Shown here piece after piece: positions 11,701-23,088 of a stretch of 64,000 bases of DNA; the stretch's first letter is position 1; each line of letters opens with the position of its first letter. Source of the DNA: Cystobasidium ongulense (Eukaryota > Basidiomycota > Cystobasidiomycetes > Cystobasidiales > Cystobasidiaceae); contig BQUP01000006.1 of assembly GCA_022835595.1 (NCBI GenBank), positions 1,322,293 through 1,386,292 on the forward strand, read 5' to 3'. The position numbers were made by a program, and so were the translations under genes. The notes under the pieces were generated by a model. The model saw only the letters and a program-made list of their open reading frames with translations. It ran no database searches and was not told the DNA's origin.

Positions 11701-12064
11701 CGCAACCCTGGAAGACTTCCTCTTGAGTAGTCGACTCGTCGAAGACCCTGTCAAAGCAGAATCTGATATCCTTGGTCTTCTTTGCAGATGGTCCAAGCAA
11801 TGATCGTTGATAGCTAACCATGGGCGAGCTCTCTGGAGGGTCAAAGACCAGGATGCGCGAGTCGAGGGCCTTGACGATCCGGCGCATGCCAGCAGACGGT
11901 CTAATGTACGATGTGGACGCACTGTTGCCATTGCTACTGCTGCTGGGCCCAGCGGTGAGGGAGCCTTGACCAGAGAACGAGACCGCCTCGCTGGATGGCT
12001 GGAGCTGAGCGAGCTCCTTGTCGCTGAGCGGTCGCACGCGCACGGCTACATTGATGGAGTTCAT
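8764..12064 (-). CDS. KIP3: Kinesin-8 family motor (Kip3/KIF18/Klp5-6 type)
   Basis: Four exons: 12064-11642, 11574-11445, 11377-10869 and 10812-8764, giving 1036 residues. Kinesin-8 motors walk to microtubule plus ends, promote depolymerisation there and set spindle length. The motor domain is N-terminal (about 1-370). Visible motifs are the entry strand INVAVRVRPLS, the kinesin-8-like block LDSRILVFDPPE, the P-loop GATGCGKT (141-148, split by the first intron), switch I NATSSRSHA, switch II IDLAGSERAS and the neck YANRAKEIK. A predicted coiled coil follows, then a long Ser/Thr-rich basic tail (about 600-1036) typical of kinesin-8 tails that bind microtubules. The ATG at 12064 was preferred because the open frame just upstream begins with GTG. 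Confidence 0.92.
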
Positions 12065-12786
12065 GGCGAGCACGCAGCCATATAATCGCTAGAGGCGATA
12101 GGTCTGTAGGATCTAGCTGCTTTGTACGAGTTTTGTAGCTGCTATTCGTGTTGTTTGACCAGCCTGGGTCTTTGTTTACAACCGACCCGAGGTTGGAACG
12201 GTCGAAGCCAGCTTGAGGGTGCAACGGATAGAGCAGCTCTCGAAGCCTGCAGCAATGCCCCTTCCACTGCAGACGATCTTGCTCCTGTGGATGGCACGCT
12301 GCGGTTGATGTAGGTCGGTCGAATGAAGAGGTCCAGAAAGCTTTCCAGTTGCGAATAATATTTGGTGAGCAAAGTGACCACGGCTCCAGCGTAGCATCCT
12401 CGGACGAAGAGGAGATCCAGTAGCCCACATAGACTAATGAGAAGCACTCAGTATATCATTGGACTTCAGCACAATGCCTGCTTGTATCCTGCTACTACTA
12501 GTTTGCAAGATGTTCCAAGCTACATCTGGCGGCGAGAAGTAGTCACGTGACCTTTAGCAATCTGGAATCACTCGCAACAGCAATTCATCAAGTACAGCGT
12601 TGAGAACAGCCAGCACTTCAGTACAATCGGAGATGGAGACACACTCAGCCTGACACGCGTCCAAAATCACGCTGGACGTATGCCCTGAAGCTTCACTGAA
12701 GGGCGATCGGACAGCTTCTCTGAATAAGCGGGAAGCCGAGGTGCGACGTTCGTCTTCCTCTTCTGCATTCGCCAACATCAGCTGCA
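12065..12786. other. Divergent intergenic region, kinesin-8 and hydrolase
   Basis: About 720 bases between two divergent starts. The overlapping reading frames here (for example 12142-12447 minus) have no family look and overlap each other in several frames. I see no RNA gene. Confidence 0.55.
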
Positions 12787-14016
12787 ATGACTTACTTCGA
12801 AGGCTTCGAAGAAAGCTACGTGCCTGTGGAGAGCAAGCTATGCGGCCAGCTCAAGATACATACTCTCAAAGGCGGGTCTGGCGCCGGGCCCCCGCTTATA
12901 CTGCTTCACGGCTATCCGCAGACATACTTTATCTGGCACAAGATAGCAAACAAGCTTGTCGATGCTGGCTATACATGCATTATACCTGATCTCAGAGGGT
13001 ACGGAAAGTCATCAAAGCCAAAAGCTGGAGAGAAACATGAGGAATACTCGAAGCGGGAAATGGCGAACGATATCGTTCAAGTGGCGTGCGGTCCTGTCTA
13101 ATACTATATTGACGGAGTCTAGTCTTCTGACGCTTGCATCATACAGGAAGTACTACGGCTATGAGACCTTCGACCTGATTAGCCACGACAGAGGCGCCCG
13201 TGTCGCTCATAGACTTTGTCTTGACCACCCGCAAGCGGTCCGCAACTTGATGACCCTGGACATAGCTCCTACGCTCTTTATGTTTGAGAACACAGATCAA
13301 GAATTTGCAACCAAGTATTGGTATGTCCAATGCGGCTTATGTAGGGGGAGATTGCACGCTTAATCTACTTATATCTAGGCACTGGTTCTTCATGGTGAGG
13401 AAAAGCACGCATGCAGTGCATGAAAGAAGCATGATATACTGATTAGAGCGAACTCCTGATAGCTCCTACCTACAGCCGAAGCCCTCATAGGAGCTGATCC
13501 AGAAACCTACTTCAAGACCGCCACTTGGAACTACGAATTCGACCCCGTTGCTCGGAATGACTATTTCAGCAGCTTTTCCTCTACTGAAGGCATACACGGA
13601 GTGAGTCCTACTTTCATATACACCCTAGTCTCTTGCACATCGTTGACCCACACTTCTATTTCGATAGTCGTGCGAAGATTACAGAGCTGCCGCAAGTATC
13701 GACCTAGAACATGACAGAGCTGACCGGGATGCGGGAAAGAAAATAAAGCCCAAGAAGCTGCGAGGTAAGTTCGGGACCTAAAATCTACGATGACATCGAC
13801 TCTTATGAAACTAATTTCACGCTTGTTGTACCAGTGCTATGGGGTTCGAAGGGCTTAATCCCCAAGTATGGAAGTGTACCCGATGTCTGGAAGCAGTATT
13901 GCGATTCCAGTGTCGAGGTCTCTGGTCGAGCCGTCGAGTCGAATCATTACATCCCAGAAATGGCGCCAGATGATGTGTATGACGAGATCTTGAAGTTGGT
14001 ACCGCTCGCTAAGTGA
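12787..14016 (+). CDS. Alpha/beta hydrolase, haloacetate dehalogenase or epoxide hydrolase-like
   Basis: Six exons: 12787-13085, 13147-13320, 13379-13394, 13463-13600, 13668-13764 and 13835-14016, giving 301 residues, the usual family length. The oxyanion stretch LLHGYPQT, then DLRGYGKSSKP, and the nucleophile elbow SHDRGARVAHRL (Asp114) are all present. The likely catalytic His is in SNHYIPE (about 279). The cap-domain block HWFF...EALIGADPETY is typical of fluoroacetate dehalogenases, which hydrolyse short haloacids; epoxide hydrolase is the alternative. The third exon is only 16 bases, and phases agree throughout. No signal peptide or PTS1 is seen, so it is probably cytosolic. Substrate cannot be told from sequence. 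Confidence 0.85.
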
Positions 14017-14545
14017 TCTTGACAAAGACGAGCGAAGGAACATTACTGCAAGAGATATTGCGGTAATTATCATTAAGGGCTTTAATCGTTGTAGGGTACA
14101 AGGAAGCGAGTGCACGAGATTCAGGAAATGAGAAAGCAGCTTCATTGATAGCCTTTGTAAACTGGGATTCGAAAATTGAGCACCTACTCGTAATCAAGAC
14201 ACTGAAAAACTTTCACTATGGATACAGGCACTACACTTTGCATTTGCTGTCACGAAAAAAAGGCTGAGTAGATGAAGCAGAGCATATCAGATTGGTCACT
14301 AAAGAGAGGCAAGGGAACGACGAGATGAAAATTGGCTAAACTTGAAAGTGGTTGGTGGTACAGTTTTTCTTGTGTTTTTCCTTCTGCGAGATTTCTTTCC
14401 GAAAAGACCAGCTACGTATAGAAACAGTTTGAAGGTTCGCCCATTGATATAATGAGTACGGTGTGAAGGGGAGAGGAAGGGGATCACGTAAAAAGCACGT
14501 TTTGCATTTACGATATCGTGCGATCGAAGGTGATTGAAAAAAAGA
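14017..14545. other. Convergent intergenic region
   Basis: This lies between the 3' ends of the hydrolase (+) and the forkhead gene (-). It is AT-rich with short A/T runs typical of 3' untranslated sequence. The minus frame 14299-14616 has no domain and overlaps the end of the forkhead gene. Confidence 0.55.
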
Positions 14546-17500
14546 CTATCTGGCAACAAGACCATTGAAGAAATTTTCTTTTCTAGGACTTGATCCTTTT
14601 GACGATGGAGCTTCAAATATCATTCCGAAAGGAGCGGTTGAGAACATATTATCGTATTCAGTAGGCAAATGTCTTGAAGGTGAAGTAGCACTTGGAGGAG
14701 AAAAGAATTGTTTCCCTTGTTTATCACTTAGGAACAGAGGTGCAGGTCTTGTTTTTCCTTCGTCAGTAGGAAGCGGAACAGCGAAAGGATTTGAGGGGGT
14801 TGTTGTTGTTGAATTGTTCGACGGGCTTCTGAGTATATTGGAGTTCATTATGGCAGAATTACTGCCGTTATTATTCGTGTTGAGGGTGTTGCCGTGTACT
14901 CCTACGTGGTGGGGAGATTGACGAGGAGGACTGTTTGGAGTGATCGTCGTCGTCGTAATGCCTGAAGGATTTACGAAAACACGTTTTGTTTGACCAGGAT
15001 CGTTGTATGATTTCTGTGTAGCGGGGAAAACGTACGCTGGTGCAGGTCCTGGAATTACCTCTTCCACTCTATTTACTCCTTCTCCTTCTTGACCATGCTC
15101 TCCAGCTGGACTGACATGTCCTAGAACGGGACTTGTGTAGGCTGTGATAGCTGAGTTATTCAGCAGTATATTGGCACTGGTGTTTTCTTCTTTTACGTTT
15201 CTATCAAGAGCATTCGGGCCAGATTTATTGTCCGAAATACCTCCGGTATTGATACTGTTGGCAGTACCAGGACGAGCAGTCGCATTTGTAACTGAATAAA
15301 TAGTTCTCGGCGTCTCGAGCGCAAAAGTGCTATCTGTGGCTCCCGAATGTGGAGTAGTATCATTTATCAATCCAGGTAATGGTGGCAAGTGATGAGGCTG
15401 TAGGTGTCGTCCATTCTTTGACATCTCATCCATATCTTGATGGTTCAAAGGGAGCTCGTAGTTTTGGGCTTGAGTGGGCTGATGGAAGACCGAAGGGAAT
15501 GAGTATGGCTGTAGATGAGTACCATAGACAGAGGAAGATGTTCCAGTCATTCCAAAAGGAGCTACTCCAGCATCTGTACCATGCTCATGTGAAGTGAAAC
15601 CTGACGTATCGAAGTTATTGAAGAAGCTAGGTGTAATAGGACTAGGTGCACTTATAGCTCTTTGTCTTTTATTATTGAGATGAGTCGTAGATCCAGATCC
15701 ACCAGCACCAGAAGCTAGATTAAAAGGTAATTTGAGATCCCCAACTCGGACTTTGACGCTTCTGCCAATAATATCATTGAATGGATAGTCATTATTGTTG
15801 CAATCATTGTAACTATAATCAGGTTGATAGACATCCGATCCTTCACCGTCTCCAGAATCTAAACTTTCTGCAACTTTACGTTTCTTGCCTTTGGCTCCTC
15901 CTGATTTCTTTCCATTGACGGGTAAATCGCGCCTTGCGCGAACACGTGGGGTAGAGTACTCTTCTGTCGGATCGCAATACCAATACGAGCCTTTCTGTGA
16001 ACCATAGAAGATAGCAAATATGACCAAATCAGTAGAACACCCTTACTTGGACCAGTATCCTTAGACCTACACCTGGGTTCAATACATGTCTGGTCTCCTT
16101 CTTGAAGCACTTGTTCAAGGACAAATTATGTCGGATCTGTAAATGATTGACCATACAGTCAGTTCAAAACTCACGCTAATGGGAATCAAGTTTTGCCTGA
16201 GACCAAGAAGTAGGGGGACTTACCGAATTTTTCCAACCTTTTTGATCACCTTGGAAGAATCTAGGTAAAAGATAATTCATTGAGGAAATGGAAACTTAGT
16301 ATACTAGAACGTCTGGATTTCTTCATCCACCGAAAGACAGTCAACTCACGGATATCTAGATTCAAGCGTGTCATAAAGCTCTTGCAGAGTAAGCCTTTTC
16401 GCCTCGCAGCTCAACAGAGCAACGCGAATGACTGTAATATGACACGCATCAGTACCGAGAAAGGGTAAATTTTTTTCACTTCACTTCGTAGACAAAAGGC
16501 TTACGGGTCAAATAAGGATAGGCTGCCCTCGCAAATGTAGAGGAACAATCACAGTCAGCTACCTTCCCTAGTCTTCGGTGACATGTGCTATAGTTATGAA
16601 GTGAACCCACGAGGTTTGCCACGTGGACCATCAGGACCATCTTTCAGATCCCAGAGAGTAGTAGTACTTTCATCAATGATACCATAACTATTAAGTTGAG
16701 CATCTTCATGAGCATCTTCATCGTTATCACCTGATTTAGCGCCTTTGCTTGTATTACTACTTGCAGCAGCAGTAGCCGGTTTATAATTCGTTGTTGATGA
16801 GGCAGCTTTCATAGTACTTGTAGTTCTTTGACGTGCAGTTTTCTGATTTTGTTCTGCTTTAGCACTTGAGGAATGTTTTGTGCTCATTCTACTGATACTA
16901 CTACTGTATTGGTTGTGGTCCAATGGAGTATTGCCTCTTGAGTGGGAACTTAGATGCTTGTCCAGTAAGGATGAATTGCGCGAAGTGAGAGACTGAGAAT
17001 GGTGCTGCATGTGGGAATGTACAGGATAATCATATGGTAGATTTGAATGCAGTTGATCTGGACTACGGTACGGGTCGTGTATAGCATAGCCCGCAGGAGG
17101 GAAATTATACTCCAACGGAGCGTGCGTTTGGGTTAGAGGGTGATGATTGGAGTGCAAGCCATACGCGTCGTAGGAGTTGTGAGGGTTATTGTAAACGGAG
17201 AGGGCATTGTTGTGATTCTGCATAGCAGTCGAGGAATTGGAGTACCCTGTACTTCCACCTCCGAGGTGGTCTTGACGATGATGATGTTGCTGCTGATGAG
17301 GCTGATCCCACGGGCTTGCGCTTCGGTGCTTATAGACATTGATACCTCCAACAGCAGTAGTAGAAGGATGTGCGACTTGCAAAGCTGGTCCCCCATTATT
17401 GTGATGCTGAGGGTACGGAGGAGAGTCTCGAGAATGATCATGTGGATGATGCTGAGACTGAGGGTGAGCGTAGCCTGCACTCGAAGTAGCTCGGTAGGAC

Positions 17501-17910
17501 GAAGGCTGCTCTGGGAAGAGATAAGTTTGGGATTGATGCATATTCGCAGCTGAAGTAGCTGGTGCTGATGTCGAGGTATCCATAGTGTCTGTGGAAAAGG
17601 TATGTGAAAGTCTGGTGGGCCGGTATGCAGATTGTTTCAGACCTCGAGGCTGAAACTGCTGTGAGGGTTCTGCCAGCAAATCAGACAGAGCCGCACAAGT
17701 GTGCTGCTTGGAGCGAGAATGGATGGGTGGGTCGGAGGCAGGAGCAGGGGGATACAGATGCCATGGATATCGATCCAATTGATGGGGTGATTCGGGTGTA
17801 GATGGGCGGGTTGTGGTGGTTGAGAGTGCCGGAGTGGAGGTGGTGGATAGGTGAGGGTAGGCAGCAGAGTACGGGTGGAGGTGGTTGTTGTCAAAGTAGA
17901 TTGGATCCAT
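14546..17910 (-). CDS. Forkhead (winged-helix) transcription factor
   Basis: Six exons: 17910-16611, 16522-16505, 16431-16350, 16260-16224, 16136-16047 and 15994-14546, giving 991 residues. Joining them restores one forkhead domain (about 432-525): KPPYPYLTLIRVALLSC, then TLQELYDTLESRYPFFQGD, QKGWKNSIRHNLSLNKCFKK and KGSYWYCDPTEEY. The recognition helix NSIRHNLS is intact. Exon 2 is 18 bases and exon 4 is 37. The N-terminal 430 residues are His/Ser/Gln/Tyr-rich; the C-terminal part is Asn/Ser/Thr/Pro-rich. Both are typical of disordered regulatory regions. The ATG at 17910 (MDPIYFDNN) was chosen; the frame is open further upstream but Cys/Ser-rich and untranslated-looking. Fkh2/Sep1 or Hcm1 type cannot be decided: no FHA domain is seen, which argues against Fkh2. 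Confidence 0.88.
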
Positions 17911-19603
17911 GATGAGTGATTGTGTGGGAATGGAGAGGTCAATGAAGTGGGATTGTTGGTGGACGAGGTTTGTCGATGAAGGGTGGATGTCCAAACAAGA
18001 GAGGCAGCAGGACAGGCAGGATAGATAGACAGGACGGACAGACAGATATAAGCGATGAGATGGATGGATAGGACGGACGCAAAGAGAGAACACTTACAAA
18101 CAACCAGAGCCACAGCAATCAGTCAAGTTGGTGGGTGGATGGATGTCACTGTCCGACACTGTGGTCGAGTCTGCAGGAGGGCCGTGAGAGAGGGTTGCAG
18201 TCGAAGGTGGTGACGGTGAAGAGAGATGGAGGCCACACGAGGATAGAGACCGAGTGAGATGCGTTGCCTGTGTGTGGTTGTATGTGACCATGCTCTAATG
18301 AAAGCACTCACCGTGTAGGCCGTTATGCTCGGTTGTTGTTGTTGTTGTCTGCTTGGAGGAGTTTGGAGCGAAGGGAGCGAAGCAAAGAGAAGGACGCAAT
18401 GCAAGAGGGAGGGAAAAGAGAAGAGCGAGAGAGAGTCAAAGGAACGACATCGCTCAGATCCGTCCTTGCGTTTGGTCCAAGCTGCTGTCGCGTTGGACGA
18501 TGGTGCCACCTGCTCATCCCCAATGTACGACCGAGCACAGCGGGAGGACCGGCGCATCTCTTCCGCACGCCAGTCATCTCTTCACTGCCCATGCTCGTAG
18601 ACTGTCCGAGAGCATTCTTCGACATTCTGCTTCTCAGGCTTCACTTCCATTCATCTTCAAGCTTCCTTGAGAGTCAGCAGCGTGCCATGGGCATTGGGTT
18701 CAGCTTCGACAGGTCACGACGGACTGGTCTTCCTCGACAGCGACAGCTGGGTGACAGCGGCAGTAGTTTGCACTCTGGGGCGTGTCATGCGTACATGCGT
18801 GGCCTCTTGAACCTATGTCATGTGTTGTCAGATGCAGTGCTGCAGCAAGACGCGAGTGTCCTTGAAGAAGTCTGGAAACCGAGCGAGCACTTTCCGATCC
18901 GCTCAGACAGATGCACTGATCTCCATACTGACAGGATGACACGACTACTTCTTCGTACACCTATAAACAACCATGTCCAAATAATATCTTATATCTTAAC
19001 TGAATTAGTCACTGCTTCGGTCAACAAACCTCTGTGCACCTCAGCATAGCCCACGGCTCATCTATCGGTGGCATGTACCATCATACTGGAAGGCTCACAT
19101 AATCTGCAGCTGTATGGTACACCCTCTATCCCTAGCAAGCCGATACTGCAAGACCACTACTTTCTACGGCCATCACTCTAATGAGCACGACTCTTGTCTC
19201 TCGCGAGTGTCAAATAGGCAGAGCAGCAACGAGCCAGACCTTGGGCTATGCATGCATAGCAAGGCAAACATCGCTCCGGGGCTATAGCGAGGATGAGAGC
19301 ACAGGTCGTACTGCAAGACAGCTGGACACGTGGACTAGTCTGCATAGCCAGAAAGGGCGATGCGAGCGCGCTCTTTTTTGAAAAGCTAGCTAACCTGTGC
19401 CTCCACCTCTCTCCCTCTCTTTTCCTACTTCGAAGTCGCGGTAGCACAAAGACTAACTAGCAGCTTCTTTCCTCCAGTTTACGGCATTTGGCAAAAAGGT
19501 GCTCATTGAAACCCAGTAAGTGAAGCATCTTCATCCAGATTTCTGTCAATACCTCGCTGAGTACAGATACAGGCCAAGAAACATCCAGAAATCCTCCATA
19601 GAA
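17911..19603. other. Long non-coding interval upstream of the forkhead gene
   Basis: About 1.7 kb between divergent genes. It includes CAACAA/GTTGTT repeats near 18330-18350 and purine-rich runs on the plus strand at 18360-18440. A 238-codon plus frame (18333-19049) overlaps antisense open frames and shows no domain, so I do not call it. A long regulatory region or 5' leader for the forkhead gene is plausible. Confidence 0.45.
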
Positions 19604-20701
19604 ATGGCTGCGCTATCCCGTTTATTATACTCAAGCCCACCTACAAACGTGCCAGACAGCGAGCGATTACGAAATCTCTCTCTAGACGCTCCCGTGTCCA
19701 GGTCTACATCGCCTCATGACCCGATACCTTCAACTTTGACTGGTGACGGATCTGTTTCGACAGTTGAGGCTACTTCTGGGCATGATGCTGATGATACTGA
19801 TGATGCCCAAGAGCAATGCCCACCTGCATACGCGTCTTACGATCAGCCTTTGCCCCAATTTTACCAGATGTATTCCTCACCTTACTATTCGACTCCCTCG
19901 ACCTATGGTTATGCCTCTTCATCCACACAATACAATTCCTGCCCATCTCACCCCCCGGTCCCTCCTTTCGTACAATACCAATCTCCCTCGATGTATCAAC
20001 CTTCGGGCCCCACAATATACAATCGCTTCGGACAACATCCCATCCCTGCTCCTTATGGGTATGGGCACGGATACGACTACATCCACGCTAGGCATACGGA
20101 ACAGTATGGGCAGGAGTATCCCCTGTTCAGCCATCATCCGCAGCAGCATATGTTCCCAGACGCGTATGACCACTACAGACCTTCAGGATGGTCTACGTGC
20201 TTATCGGACAATATCTCACCGACTTGGGATACTTTCTCCTCATCGCAGTCGAATTCAACCAAAAGTTTAAGTATCTCGATTAAAGGTGCTTTTAAGAAAT
20301 TCAAAGTATCGTTAAGTACAGCAGTACAAGCACTCAAGTTTAAATCTGGATCGGATGAATGCGAATTACTTGAACATTGTACTTGTTTTATGGATGGACA
20401 CGAAGAAGGATATGAAGACTACCGTCGTCCCTATGCTACAATCCCACAAGACAGTGCCCATATGAACGCAATTACCGACTCAGAAGAAGAAGAAGATGAC
20501 CAAGAAGCATCACTTTATCCGACATCAATGACCAGAGTAAGAGGAAAAGAAATATGCGAATGTAGACCTTGCATGAAAGCATTGGCTGCTAGAATCGTCA
20601 AACGTTCGAGAGGTGGAAGAAGAAAATACAGAAGAATAGTTTCTAGACAACGTAGAATTACTTCTTTCAAACTAAGTAGATTGAATGCTTTGAATCATTA
20701 G
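19604..20701 (+). CDS. Unrecognised Tyr/Pro/Ser-rich protein with basic C terminus
   Basis: Single exon of 365 residues. The frame is open from 19520, but that codon is GTG, so the first ATG (MAALSRLLY) is used. An upstream exon cannot be excluded. Residues about 75-210 are rich in Tyr, Pro, Ser and His (YYSTPSTYGYASS, YGYGHGYDY) and look disordered. A lysine-rich short helix (KGAFKKFKVSLSTAVQALKFK) follows, then a Cys cluster (CELLEHCTC), an acidic run (DSEEEEDDQE), and finally ICECRPC with a strongly basic tail (KRSRGGRRKYRR). The two Cys groups could bind a metal, but I know no family with this arrangement. Codon use looks coding throughout. Confidence 0.7.
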   Translation: MAALSRLLYSSPPTNVPDSERLRNLSLDAPVSRSTSPHDPIPSTLTGDGSVSTVEATSGHDADDTDDAQEQCPPAYASYDQPLPQFYQMYSSPYYSTPSTYGYASSSTQYNSCPSHPPVPPFVQYQSPSMYQPSGPTIYNRFGQHPIPAPYGYGHGYDYIHARHTEQYGQEYPLFSHHPQQHMFPDAYDHYRPSGWSTCLSDNISPTWDTFSSSQSNSTKSLSISIKGAFKKFKVSLSTAVQALKFKSGSDECELLEHCTCFMDGHEEGYEDYRRPYATIPQDSAHMNAITDSEEEEDDQEASLYPTSMTRVRGKEICECRPCMKALAARIVKRSRGGRRKYRRIVSRQRRITSFKLSRLNALNH

Positions 20702-21092
20702 CCTTTTTCTCTTTCTTATTCAATCAAAAAGGGGTATTTACGTCCCCATGTTGTTTATTCTTTCTGTTGTCTTCTTACATTTAGCTCCTCCATATAGACG
20801 AAACATAGACTTCATATAGCCTCTCTATATGAAAAGACAGAATAGCGCTTTACTGAAGTTGATCTGCATCATGCGTGTGGCGACTTGGAGTCCCAAGGCA
20901 CACAGAAGCAAGCCAAAAGTTATTATTTGTGAATATGCTTATCACAGATCTCTATATCACTTGCATTCAGCTTGCATTGACCATATCATGCTGCGGTTCT
21001 GAGCATCTTCGCGAAGTCGACTCTCTCGCCCGTTGATTGTGCTTGCTTGTCTCTGTCCGCACCATCGACACGCGCAATCAGCAGCAGCAAGG
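20702..21092. other. Intergenic, 5' of RPN11
   Basis: This lies between the unknown gene's stop and the RPN11 ATG. It holds a T-rich stretch just after the stop and two short direct repeats (tctatat and tcatatag-like, at about 20800-20830). No gene is seen. Confidence 0.5.
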
Positions 21093-22750
<1,658 letters not shown>

Positions 22751-23088
22751 GAAGGCTCACTCGGTCAAGACAGTGCAGACCATGTATCATTAGAAGCTGT
22801 AGATCACCAGATGAGCAGGTAAATCGGAAATTTGATAACGTTCTGTCATTGCCGCACTATATAAGTATAGTTCGCAAGTGGCAGCTTCAAGCAAGGCATT
22901 TGTATTTCTCCTCATTTCTCCTCGACTAACACAAAACAGAGGCTGGTCATCTCGACAGAACCTAATCTGCCAGAATTTCAAAGTATCACTTTGATTAGTC
23001 TGGCAGTTTACTCAAACTTTATGCCCTGTGCCTGCTCAGGATGAAGGAGGTCGTCAGCGAAGGGAGTCTGAATCTATCAACCTGCATA
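22751..23088. other. Convergent intergenic region
   Basis: 338 bases between the stops of RPN11 (+) and the aldehyde dehydrogenase (-). I see only 3' untranslated-type sequence, including a short inverted pair (aaagtatcactttgatta, near 22980). Confidence 0.5.

Noticed and set aside
8764-12064. The idea that ELG1, GRP94 and kinesin-8 form a functional cluster
   Set aside because: They share a strand but have unrelated roles; eukaryotic neighbours on one strand are not evidence of joint function.
11934-12447. Several overlapping frames near the kinesin start, including minus-strand ones
   Set aside because: They overlap the first kinesin exon or each other in different frames and have no recognisable content.
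18333-19049. A 238-codon plus-strand frame upstream of the forkhead gene
   Set aside because: It overlaps open frames on the other strand, has Arg/Glu low complexity from purine-rich DNA and chance-like sequence after that, and shows no domain or splice pattern.
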